DNA of 64,000 nt from Trogon surrucura (taxonomy: Eukaryota; Chordata; Aves; Trogoniformes; Trogonidae), in contig CM036631.1 in NCBI GenBank assembly GCA_020746105.1, positions 16,792,071 to 16,856,070 on the forward strand. The letters are read 5' to 3'. Positions 1-12,600 of the stretch are shown piece by piece. Each line of letters opens with the position of its first letter. The stretch's first letter is position 1. The position numbers were made by a program, and so were the translations under genes. A model generated the notes under the pieces. That model was not told the origin of the DNA, ran no database searches, and was given only the letters and a program-made list of their open reading frames with translations.

Positions 1-431
1 AACCTGCAGGGCTCCCACGTCCCCGAGTGTCACCTGAGCTCTGCTGGGAGCCATGAGGAGCGTGCTACAGCCTCACGTACCCCAGCTCCCAGAGCACCTG
101 GTAGCACACGGAGCCAGTAAATGCCACGTTAGCCCCAAGCTAAGCTATCGGACAAGTTTCAGCAGGCAGAGCCTGATGTGCTCCAGAGCAGCGCTGCTTG
201 GTTTTTTTTCAAATTGCAGACCTATAAAAATGTTCCTACTGCATTTTTGTAGCTTCTAACAAATAAGCATCACTGTCTACATTCTCCATTATCTTGCACG
301 GACCTGACGGCTGCTCTGGGGGCTTGTCTTCTGCCCTGTGGCCACACTTCCAAGCTCACAGCTTAGTGAAGAACTTGGTCTTTCAGGTGCTCTCCTTGGC
401 TACATTATCTGCTGACACCTGCAGTCCTTAC
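1..431 (-). other. PLCB2: PLCB2 intron 26, partial
   Basis: No minus-strand segment matching the next expected coding block (QISKMMELAREK-like) is present, so the following exon lies left of base 1. Nothing else is recognised here. Confidence 0.7.
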
Positions 432-600
432 CTCTGTGGCATGCTGCTCTTTCTTTCTTCGAATCCCTTCATAGTGTTCCTCTCCCAGGCGGATGAGGTC
501 CATCTCCAGCCTCTCTTTCAGTTCCAGAACTCTGTTATCAACACTTTCTGCTATTTCTACAGGATTTGCACACGTACCGACGTCACCCGTTGTCAAACTC
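432..600 (-). CDS. PLCB2: PLCB2 exon 26 (residues 937-993), coiled-coil domain
   Basis: Encodes [40 protein letters not shown] and [16 protein letters not shown]. Human equivalent is VRELKDRLELELLRQGEEQY. CTGCAG acceptor, GTAAGG donor, phase 2 in, phase 0 out. The gene continues left of the window. Confidence 0.92.
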
Positions 601-3600
601 CTGCAGAACAGACGTGGCAGCTGTGCTGCTTCTAGAGGTGCCGACACAATCCTCACCTTCCAACCCCCCCTCAGTGGGAACACCCGATGCTCTGGGAGCC
701 CAGAGTGATGTGGAGGCTCACGCCACTCCACGCTCCCTTTGGAGAAGGGAAGCCCCTCTTTCTCTTAGGAATCCCTCTGCTTTGGTTTGGGGAGTTGACC
801 CACAGGCCAGGCCCTGCTGGAGACCCTGCACTGCGTTTACCTCTTCTTCTGGGTCTTCCTAGTGTGGATCATCCTTTTCTTGCCTCCATAGCAGGCAGCC
901 TCCGAAAAGAGCACAGAATATTTCTGCAGCAGCTCCTCCCTCCGTTTACTTCTTTTCCGCTCTGGATCCCTCAGTTCCTTCTCCTGCTTCTTCAGCAGCT
1001 TCAGAAAGAGCTTCATCTGCTGCAGTTCTGCAAGGCTGGCTGTCTGAGGCTCTGCAATACGAAATAAAGAGAGACTGTTTGCTCTCTCCTGCATTTCTCA
1101 ACCGGCTGTGATGCCTTTTGGGGTCAGACAGATTTTTCCCCCTCCCTCTTTCCAGCATTACTCGCAGCTCAGTTCACTCTCCGGTGGCTGCGCGGCACAG
1201 GGATGGCCAGAAGAACCCCCATCTTTTGGTACTTGGGCCAGAGGAACACGCTGGTGCTGATGTGATGCCTCACACCATTTCCCACTGTTCTAAGTATCCC
1301 AAAGGTAGCACAATTGCTAAGCTAGTTGGCAGCTCTAATTACAAGGGAAAAGCTTTGTTACTTCATTACCTTTTTAAAAAAAAAATCAACTAAGTTACAG
1401 TAACAGGTGCTTTCATCCCTTCCCCTTTCAATGCCCAGCATTTCTTCAGCTGTGAGGAACAAATGAAAGCGCTTTTGAGGCAGATGAGAATGAGAGGGCA
1501 AGGATGTCTGTGAACTGTGGGAGAACTTGTTATCTGACAGCAGCAAGTCAGTCAGATGCAGTTATCTGGGGCAGAAAGGCCACACGGAGTTATGAGGGGA
1601 AGTAACTTTTTTGGAGAGGCCTGGAATGTGTAAAAATTAACAGAACATGTGGGTGTGTCTGCAACACAATGCTGTGCCGGGTCAGCTCCTTCTCGGGCTC
1701 ATATTGAGGAGACTGAAGAGCACAGCTTAAGTGTGAGTCTCTTAGTCAACGAATCAAGACTCTCAAACTTCTATGCTTCCCTTTCACAGGACAGAATTAC
1801 AGAATCGTTCAGGTTGAAAAAGACCTTTAAGATCACTGAGCCCAACCGTGAACCCAGCACTGCCAGGTCCACCACTAAAGTACGTGCTGCCTTTCACCAG
1901 AGTAGATCCTTAAAGTGATCACAGCTCTGTTCGAGGGAACATTTTTCTTTAGGAATAACTTCTAAACCCAAAACTTCATGTACGTAACAGTCGTCTGGCA
2001 GCACATCCTGAATGCAACAGGTTTGCTCCTGTGCCCACGTGAACAGCACGAGAGGAGTTACCTGCCAGCCGTGCCACTTCCGTCACATTTTCATCCTTGG
2101 TGGATGCCGCTGCTCCTGAAATCACCAAAGAGGTTCCTGTTTATGTTCTATCTTTGGGTTAAACATAGACAGTGAAGAGCTCATCAAGAACACAGGCCAC
2201 ATGAAGGATGTTGGTGCGAATACAGAGGAATGAGCTGAGCTGCTGAGATGCTTAAGTGCTTGGGAACTTTGTCAAGAGGCACAGCAGAAAGGGAACAAGG
2301 TCTGTCAGAGCCCCCAGTGTACGTGCAGGGTGGCCCAGGACAGCAGCCTCAGCCCAGGCCGTCAGCCCTGCCTCGAAGGGGACAGACAGCGCTCGTGCTG
2401 GTTGGAACTTCAGCTCGTTTCCTGGTATTCTCAGCGCACACCTGAGATTATTTTTCCGGTGTGGAGCAAAAGCACGACGCACATCACACTCACTGCAGCC
2501 CAGGAGTGAGGGATAACTGCAACTTTGGCCATTAAAGACAAGCACCAGAACTGAAGTCGGCCCGTGAGGTTCTGATCCCTTTCCCAAGGACCTTCGCCCT
2601 CAGCACTGCCTTTTTCCAGCCCTCTGAGCGTACAGGCTTTCCCTTCTGCTTTTAGTTCTGTCGCGTGTTAGAAAATCACAAGCTCACCCCAGAGCCACAG
2701 CTTTACCTGCAGGCCCGTTGGAAAGAGAAATGCTGGACTTCCCAGCGGAGCCTGGTATCCCGTTCGTTTCAGCAGACGGGAAGCTCCTCTGCACGCCGAA
2801 CCTCTAAAACAAAGAGCAGAAGTAAATCAAAGCTCCCTTATTTCAGGCTGAGTCCACGCAACATGTTCTAGAGACAATGACAGAACCTGTGGAACTTACC
2901 TCCCCTGAGCCATCTTTTAGCTTAACTGACAGCCTGTCCTGCAGATTGAAGAACTTGATGGGGTTGGAGAGAGCAATAGTCAGATCTAGAAACAAAGAGG
3001 AGGTCTCTGCTCAGGTTATCAAATACCTCGCTGTTCTCTGGTTCTCCCCGTCTCCTGGGTTCCTTCCTGGCCTAGGACAGGAACTTGTGGAGAAGGGGTA
3101 TTTTGTATTGTCTACTTGTAAGAGGCTTCTCTCTGACAGCACAAAGGGAGGGGATCGCCTTCCCCTCAGTCCCTTTCGGAGGTGACAGCTCACGTTTAGG
3201 GCAGCAATAAAGTGGAAAAGAGCACACTGCTCCCAAAATCCACAGCCAGGTTAAGATTTTCTTAACACGCACAGCTCCCTGCTCCAATTCCAGCCCAATG
3301 CTGTATAATCCTGGTCTTTTTCACGAATATGTATTAAACCCATCAATTTCACAGGTTTTCCACCATGAATAAGGTTCATTTGTATGAACACAGGGAAATA
3401 AACACAGAAAATAGTCACAAGAACTTCTGTAGCCAACACTGCTGCACTCTGCATGGCTTTGCTCACGGCTGTTAAGAAGTTTTGCAGTTACTGCCTCCAG
3501 TGGGGCTTTTTTCCCCAATCCATTTCTCCGTTTGACCATCCCTTTTTTCATCACCGTATCTCAGTACCAGCAAGACCCTCCCTCTCTTTGCACAAGGGAG

Positions 3601-6600
3601 AAGAATGCTCCTATGTCAGTCCCTGACAGCTACCTCCTCTTCACTCCAGCAAACCTCTCCCTGCCTCTGAATAAAAGCAGGACAAAGACTGACTCATTCC
3701 AAACCAGCTCTGGGCTGGAAAAATTGCTTCTGGGACACAGTTTGGACCAAGCCAGAGCACCCCCCAGCACGTGTTCCAAGGCACCGTACCTGCCCAGGCA
3801 TCGGGGACGTAGTCCTTTACTTCCAGGTACACGAACAGGGAGGGCATGGTGAGGGGCATGTTGCTTTCGCTGCGGAGACACACGTGGTGGTAGCCTGCAG
3901 GCAGAAAGCAGAGGAGGTCAAGGTGACAGGATCTCTGTCCCTTGTTGTTCCTGTGCTCCAACAGTAAAACAAAGTCTGTCTTTACAGGGGGGCATATATT
4001 ATTTGTGGAATTAAATCAAGGCTACAGTAGGACGAATTTGAAGCTTACAGGAACAGAGATTAAGTAGCAAAATGTGCAGATGTTCTATCCTGTTCACAGC
4101 TTCCAAAGGATAGTTCTTAAGGGCACAAAAGCTGAAGAAGTTTCCACGCGATTTACCTGAGTGCACTGCAGTCACGGGAATGACACGGTGGCCGATGAAC
4201 TTCCCCCCTTCCTCCCAAGCCACGATTTTGAGAGAAGTCAACTCAGGCATCATGATCTAAGGAAAAAACAGAGTAAGGCACCAACGTCCTCCCCTCTAAC
4301 TCCCCACAGCACGCTAGCTTAACTAGGCAGAACTTTACTCTCTCCTCCTTCCAGCCAAATGCCGCCATCTCTCCAAGAAGTCACTGCCTTGCTCTGCATC
4401 TTGTAATTTCAGGTTACAGTGTATCCCAGACATAACTGAATTCACAGAAAACTCCACAAAACAGAGGCTTCCCCGAGGAGAGACTGCACAGGATCACAGC
4501 CAGGCAGGTCACGCAAAGAGAAAACGGGGCAATGAACCCTCCAAACCACAGCTTCCATGAAGTGATTCACCACAGAAGGGAGTGAACTTGGAAGGACAAC
4601 TCAGCAAGCACGGTGACTTCGCCGTAAGGGCTCTTGCCTCTCTCCTCCCCCATCTTCTTCTGCCATAAAAAGAACTAAAAATTATTCTGCCAGAACTGAA
4701 GCCTGAGAAGTGTTTTGTGAAACGAGGATACTATTTATCTACCGCATCGCACGGAGGCTGAAAATATCTGCTGCTTCCCAGTGGGCTCGACAGAGATGAG
4801 TTGCATAACGCGCATTTTGTCTTCGTAACTTGCTGCAGAAAGGCCAAACGTCACCGTCACCTTTGACTTACCCTCCCTGGGGCTGCTTTAGTGACCGCTG
4901 AATTCTTGTGGACACAGAGGGCAGCTCTGCGTACTCTGGCACAACCGAAAACCTCCCCCTGGTCCCGTTACCTCCCCTGTTTCTCACGTGCAGCTCTCCC
5001 ACAGCCCTGCAGTTCCTTTCTGCTTCCTGGTGCTTGAAGGTTTCAAAGCTGATCAGTCAACTCAGCCTGAAGCACCTCACAAACGGGAGACTTTGGTGCC
5101 TCTTGTTACTTCCAGAAATGCTCCCAGCTACCCCTTGTTCTGCTCAGGGACAGATGACGGAGAGTTCTTCTGGATACTTTTGTTTGGACGTTATCTGAGA
5201 GACCAACGTGTAACTCCTTGCGTGTCTGAACCCAGGACTGAGATCTCCAGAAGGGAGTCCTGCCTGTTGCCACTGCCCTCTCAAGAGCAGTGCTTGTGCC
5301 TGACAGGACCTTGAAGGCCTCTCTATCTAAATTATTATCAGATGTCATCACCTTCTCAAAAACGAACGCCTCCTCTTTCCATACGGGGTTAATAGAATTG
5401 GCAGTGGAGGTCAGTTTGGTTCTGTATTTGCATTTTGTGTCCCTTGGCAACCCCAACAGCTCTACTTCCACGTAGGTCTTCACGCTGCGGTCGGAGAGGA
5501 ACTGACCAGAGAGTATCTACGAACAAGCAGGAACAATTAGCGACTGCTGAAAAGAATAAAAGAGAAGAGCCCACTCACACCTTCACCCCAGAGTCCCTCC
5601 CACCCCAAAACACATTTTTTGCTGCAGCTCCCAATCTACAATAGGCTTTGCTCTTCTTTCACCTCCACCCATGTTTCTTGCTTCAGCACTTCCTCCAGCC
5701 TCCTCCCTCCCCATCGTCACAGCCTTGGCTTCTTTTGCGAGGCAGATGCTAATTTTCCATTTTCATGCAAGGATGATTAATTTAAAATAGTAAAAAGACT
5801 GGGAGTTGGCATGGTAACGCTCTCCCGCAGGACTCTCCGGGTTCATTCGCCACTAAGAACTCTACTGGGTAATAAATAGCGGGGACAGAGACGCCAGTCA
5901 CGTGCGCGGTGCCAGGAACGGGCTGTCAGGGGAGGAGCAGCCCCGTGGCCGGTACTTGCCGTGACAGACAGGGTGCTGGCCACCACCACGTCCAGGCGGT
6001 CCACAGAGAACGGGTCAAACTGCTTGTCCGGCCGCCGCATGAACTCGTGCTTGAGCAGATAGCCACACTGCCCGTTGAACTCGAACAGAGCCATGTTCTG
6101 CTGCATGGGGACATCTGAGACAGAGGAACACAACGAGAAAAATGTCTACGGGACCTCACCGGGTGGCTTGTGTGCCACCAGCGAGCTGAAGGATGCTGTA
6201 ACTTTTACAGCCCCTGCTGGCCAAAGGCTCGCAAAGCTGTTTCAAAAACTAATTAAGCCTCTCAGCACCCTACAGGGAAAAATATTACAGCAGCTGTTGT
6301 GAGAAAGGTAAGTGGTTTGCTTATGATTGCACCATAAATCATGGGTAGAACTAAATTAAAACCTACTTTAAGGACACGCTATTTTTGGGTGTAAAGTAAA
6401 TAGTTGTGTGAATTCCTCTGCTCCTTCCCCCCTTTCATTTTGGGCCTCCTCTCAGCCCACCTTCTCCTCTGCCACGTGAGAACGCTGTCTTGCGGTGTCT
6501 GCACCCATCTTCAGTGTCATCTCCTCTTCATGACCAATCCCTCGCTCTATCTCTTTTAAAGCTGCTGCTTTTTCATCTCGTACTGACCCTACGGTTGGTC

Positions 6601-9600
6601 TCCTGCACTCTCTCTACACGAGACACTCCTCTGAGGGAGGAAGAGGGGTACAGAATAGCTTTCTTGGGGGCTCTTCTTTCCTCCTCATGCCGGCTGTGCA
6701 GCAAGGAAAGACCCTTCTCAGTTCAGGTCAAAATACTGGAAATAACAGCACAGACAGGCCAGCCCTGCAGCCAGACGGAGCCCTGCCCGCTGCCTGGCAC
6801 AGGAGGACGCAGCTCGGGGAAGCGGGAGCTTCTGCTGCGCTCGTGCACGTTGTTTAGCTCGACATCCCGTCACCGGACGGACAGTGGCCAGCCCGGGGTG
6901 ACAGCAAGTCCCTTTACACGCGTACGCACAAGCGTGGGGGACGCTGCACGTCAGGTTTGTGCTGGGCCTAGAAAAGCGTTTCTGGTCTGAGGGGGATGGA
7001 GGGAAATACGACCACCAAGCCTGGGAGACACGCACGGAACGAACGCGTTCGGGAAACGGCAGCGAAGGAAGAGACGGTGAACTCGTCGAGCGCACAGCCC
7101 CGGCCGCTCGGGAGCTGGAGGACAACGTGCCACTCACCCATGGTCTGGAAGTTGAGTGCCACCATCTGACAGCCCACGTTCCAGAACATCTGGGGCATGT
7201 AATTAGAGGAGTCCATCCGGGTGCCTTTGGGGTAGATCCGGCTCATCTGTCGCTTGTTATATCTGCAGTCGCTCTATCGGAAACGAGTCTGGAGCACTCC
7301 TTGCGTACCCTGCGGCTAGCTCACGTATTCGGGTGATGAAAATCGTTGAAGCTCTGCTACTAGAGCCTTCCAGTCAAGAAGAGAGGCCCTAGAAACAGCA
7401 GGCTCCTTTCCCATGCCCTTTCCACTTGAGGGCAAGCATCTGGCAGCCTTGGTGCTCACTACAGCAGTACCTATCCCACCGAGAATCTCTCTGAAGGGGG
7501 TCCCAAGCCACCCTGGAAGATCCCACGTCTCCAGTACCCATGCACTTTGTATCTCCGATGAAGAGTTTGCCAGATCCCAAAACAGGAAGCCCGCTGGATG
7601 CGCCCCAAGCACACCCAAGCTTCAGACGAGCTCTCGCACTCCAACCAACCAACCACACTGGGCAAGGGCTGCCAAAAGGATACTCCACAAACTGCACAGG
7701 GAACTTGGTTAATAGATCGTAAGCCTTCAGCTCCGTGAAGGAAGAGATGACGTAACTCCGGTTCTTCTCTAGGAGCAAGAGGTAAGAAAGCGTTTAGAAG
7801 AAAGGCACACCCAGCCCCCTCTTCTGCGTGTGGGCACTGAGGGACCCCAGAAGCACTCAAGCCCATTTACACCCACTTTCTACCAGGTACCATTTCCTAT
7901 CAAGGCAATTTGCCTTTCTCTGGTCTGCCAAAAAAAGACTGAACAACAAAACCCCATCAAAGGTGATTCATGTTTACCAGGAAGACAACGGCTGCGTATT
8001 ACAAGGCAGGAACTCCATGGAGCAGGGACAGGATTGGCCTGCAAAGCTCAAATGGCACTGATTTCCCCCACCTCTCCCTGGAGTGAATTCAAATACTCCA
8101 AGTCTTGCACAAAGTTATTTTGTCAAGTTTCCCTTTCTTCACTCCCCTATTCTTTTCTTTGTCCTTTCTTTCACCAGTCAAACAGCCCCCTCAAAGCCAG
8201 GCCCAAACGCGGGAACTGTCTAGAGGAACCTACTGAGTACAAAGAGAGGGTGAGCACTGCCAGCGCTTCAGATGTTTCTCTGCCCAGGCCCCAGAGAAGA
8301 GGAAGGTCAGTCAGGCATTACGACAAGCTGGGCTCAGCCCTGCCCTCAGCAGCAGCAGAGGAAGCCCACAGAGATGTCACTGGCCTCTGGGCTGTTTCTT
8401 TTCATCCTCCCTCATGCAACTGGGAGCCATATCCGACATCAACCCATCTTCTCCTTACCAATTCATTACTACAAGGAGCAGAGCAGAAGGGAACTGTTTG
8501 TAACCACGTGCGTGTTGTGGGAGAGAGAGAACACACCAGGGAATGGGTGAAAGCAAGTCACAAAGACAGACGGAGAAGAGCCACACGTGAAGGCGCCACT
8601 GCCCTGGTGGAATTGAACCGTGGGATTCTGAAAGGCCGGAGCTTGACTCACCGGTAGAGACTTCAAAGGAGTCGAATTTGATGGGCTGGATGTAATTAAC
8701 CAGGCTGGACATCTCCTCGTACGCTGTCACTTCCAACCCAGCAGTGCCCTGAGCACAAGACAAAATCCAAGAGAGGACAGATGAAGAGATCTCTCTTAGA
8801 CATGAAACAAAACACACCTGGGCTTCACAGCCTAAGAGCTCTGGAGGCTGCCCTGACCAAGGCACACCAGTGTCTTTGGCTTCCTGGTCCTACAGTGACA
8901 CGGGGGGCAGCGTGGGGAGGGGCACAGAGTCTCTAGAGAGCCTGGAAAAAAGAAAGGGAGGCATCCGGAGAGGCGCCAGCGTGTGAGAAGCCCTGGACCC
9001 TCTTTAACCTCTCAATGCATGGAGTCAGGGACAAACTGGGGACGTTGTCTTCCCTCCTCTCCGAGTGATCCTGGGGAGATGGAAATGGGAGAGGGATGTT
9101 TCTATTCAAGGGAATGCCGATCTCCTCTCCCTTTGAGCAGGAGCACTTTATATTTTGGTAACACCTTTTGCCAGACGCAGGCTAAGGCTCTCCAAACACC
9201 CTGCAGGCAGACGGTTATCTGCAAACCATGCAGAATATCAAAGGCAGAGCCAGAAATAATAACTCTTCTGCCGTATTCTCTGTGCCTGCAACATCATTTC
9301 TCTTGTTCAGTTTCTTCCACAAAAGTCGCGTTGCACCGGGGAAGGGAAGGGTAGTCCCCGATTGGTCACAGCATCGTTCACCCCGCTTTGCATTCTGGGT
9401 TCATCTCTATTCAGCAGAGAAACCTGGGGCCAGAAAAAAAAACCAAACAGAAAAGCAACAGAAACACCAGTGACAGTACCTCATCTGACTGCATCTTTTT
9501 AATTTCTTCTTCATCCAGGTTTCCGAGATGTTCATCCTCCTCCTCTGGTTCCTCTTCAGCCACATCACCTGCCCAGACTAAGCACACACAGCCCACATCA

Positions 9601-12600
9601 GGAGGACTGACCAGCGGCACGCCGAGACAAGACATCACGGATACCCGGCAACGGAGCGCTCTGCAAAACCTCACAAGCGCGTCCCCGGGACCAGTAAGTG
9701 AACGAAGAGTCATACAATTTTATCAGCCAAATCCCAGTCCAAACCAGCACAGCGACAGCCAGCGCGTACCAACGAGTTACCAACCCCTGCAGCCTCCGAA
9801 CAGGCGGAAGCGGTGGGCGACGGGCAGGGTGTAAGCTGACTGTCTCTTTTGGTTGGAATGAAGTGTCTGTAAATATTCTGACGATCCAATTTCTCTTCCA
9901 AGCTTAAGCTGCTTCTTGAGGTAACCGAGCTCATGACTGGTACTGGTTTGCCCCAGTCTAGTGTTGGGTGATTTGGAAGGTCTCCATTGGGCCAGACTTG
10001 CTCATCTAGCTATACTGGTCCCATTTTCCCTTCAGACCTACCAGTATCTTCAAGATCCACAGGGGTTGGCTGCTCGATGATTTCTGGTTCCACACTCCTC
10101 CCTTTCTTCAAAGAGTTCTGCCTCTTCCCAGATATAGATTGGTTCTTTTTGTTCTTAATCAAGATCTTCCCTAAGAGATCCTGAGGACTTGGCAGGGGCA
10201 CTCCTGGCTTCAGCTGCAACAGATAAACTCCATACTGAATCTCCATCACAACGAACTCAAACACTTATCCCCCCTGTCCCCCTCAGTACCACTCCTCTGG
10301 CCTTTTACTGGTGCATGGACACATGTCTCACCCACGGTATACGTTCATTTCTCCATCTGCTGGCATATCCCACTACACATCTACGCCGATTTTTTTCCTA
10401 AGACTTCACCTTTGCTTTCACATCAGCCTGTTGCACCTCTCGCGTTCTGCTCCCTGCTGTTCCCAGCCACATCCTGCACCACAGCTAGAAAAACACCGAC
10501 ATGGCCTGCAGGCATCCCCACACCTCTGGCTTTCACATTCCACCTACCTTGCTCATTATCCCAGAGCCTCAGCCCTAGATCAGCGCTCAGGCCATACTTA
10601 AACATTTTGCCTGCGGCAGATTTGAAAAAAAATAAAGATCCCAGAGGAGGTGGCTCAAGACAAGGATGTGCAGCTCAGATTCTGCTTCCAGGTCGGCACT
10701 CCCCGCACAGACAGCAACAGCCCTGTCAATAATTTAGCTAATCCCCCAAACTGCTTCTGCCCCCACCACACACCCTGTTTCTCCCCACTGCCTGGGTAAA
10801 GACACGGGTCTCAAGGGTGGGCAACTGCTGATTTGCTCACTGCTTCCTTTCAGCTCTTCTTTAGATCTTGGTGCTTTAAAAATAGATGTTTGGGCTAAGT
10901 GTCTCAACTGCCCCCTGCACTACGTATCCCCCATGCCCGGCAGAACACCAGCACCGCCCGCTGGTTGTACATCGGTGTCCATCCGCAAGCTGGAAAAGGA
11001 GGCTGAAACAGCCACGTGCACAGTGGCACCAAAGATGTCACTGTGTCCCCAAAAACAGACATTTGTACAAGGAAGCTGATGACCAGGGTCAGGCAGATGG
11101 GGAGTTTTACTCAGCTACTCTGAGCACAAAGCTGTGCGTGCCACTGACCTGCCAATCTGTGCTGGGAAGGGAACGCTTCCCGGCTGGAGGCAGGAATGGA
11201 GAGGCATTGGCAGGAAGAGCCTGCAATGCTGCTAAGCCCTTCTTCCTACTTCTTTCCAAAGCAAGTGCTGGCAGACAGATTTGGAACAGTCCCACGTACA
11301 GAAACACACCGACTCATCTTGGTGCAACCGGTACGACTTCACCTACCTAGAGCTCAGCTCCCGAAGTCACTCAAGTCCCAGAGTGTTAAATGAGAGCAGA
11401 GCCAGGCAAGCACTTGGGAAAACCTCGGCAACTTCCATCCACTCACTCTGTGGCTCACCCCTACGAACCAAGCTTATCTGTCTGTAGCACTGACTTCTCT
11501 TCCACTTTCCTTTTAGCTCTTACGGTGTTTCCTAGCACCAGGCACGACCAATTTTTTTCAGATAAACCTCCCCACTGGCCTCCTTTTCCAACTGCCACGT
11601 ACCGGGTATTTTTCCAGGGGCTCTGTCAGCAGCCTGTCCCCAAATATGGTTCGGCAGTACTCGGCCATCTTCGCCTGCTGCTTGGGCCTAAGGAACAAAG
11701 AGATCAAGCAGGAGTGGACGGGAGCACAGATGGCCACATCCAGAGCTTAGCAACAACCACCATCTCCAGATCCACGAACTCTACCCAAAAAGCCCCCTCT
11801 TGCCTTCGCTCAGGCAGTTACGCAGATCTTCAAGTCCCTTCCCAGGCTGCCTCCCCTTTGTTCACGCTCTGCCACCCTGAGCTAGGAGGCTGCACAATTG
11901 TGATCACTCTCAGTTTGCAACTCATGGTTCATCTTCCAGCTCTGACACACCTCCAGTTGCTTCAGAAACCTCAGTCGACGTTTCATTTCACAACCCAGCA
12001 GCCCTTGGCTGCACGCTTTCTGCTCAGGACAGCAGAGAACACAATTCTCCCAGCCAGCAGATACTCACGAGTCCACGTGGTTCTCAAAGGACAGGATGAC
12101 AGGGTAGGGAGATGTTTTAAAAGCACTTTCCGCAATGGCCTCGATGGCGTCCTAAATGAGGGAAAAGACCAGCACCCATTAACCAGAGCTGTGCAGGTGA
12201 GCTCCCACTGAATCGGCCCCACACCGATCACTGTCAAGAGCTTCTCTTAAAAGCAACTTAAAAAGAACCTGGTTCTATTTTCTATCATTTCATCTGCTTA
12301 TGAAATCCTGCTGTCTAGTAGCACAGAAAACGGGAACGTTCAGCAACCAGCAGTGCTGACATTTCAGATGCAAACACCATGGAAACGTTCTCAGCATTAA
12401 TGATTGAAGAAAAAAATAATCATATTTTCCCCGAGCCCCTGTTAAAACGCCACAAATTTCCACTCTTTTTTGGGGCTGCTAATTGACATGGTGAAGCAGT
12501 GTGATTCGCTCCTTCGCAATTCCAGCCCCCTGCTCCCCCAAACCCCTGGTTCAGCTGCGATCTCACGCCCTCCACGGACCACTGGGACTCTCTGTCACAG

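Noticed and set aside
7830..8657. 275-codon plus-strand open frame
   Set aside because: Lies in PLCB2 intron 16 and reaches the exon 16 edge on the opposite strand; random composition, no recognisable family.
11390..12211. 273-codon plus-strand open frame
   Set aside because: Antisense to PLCB2 exons 12 and 13; its openness over those exons reflects the coding sequence on the other strand.
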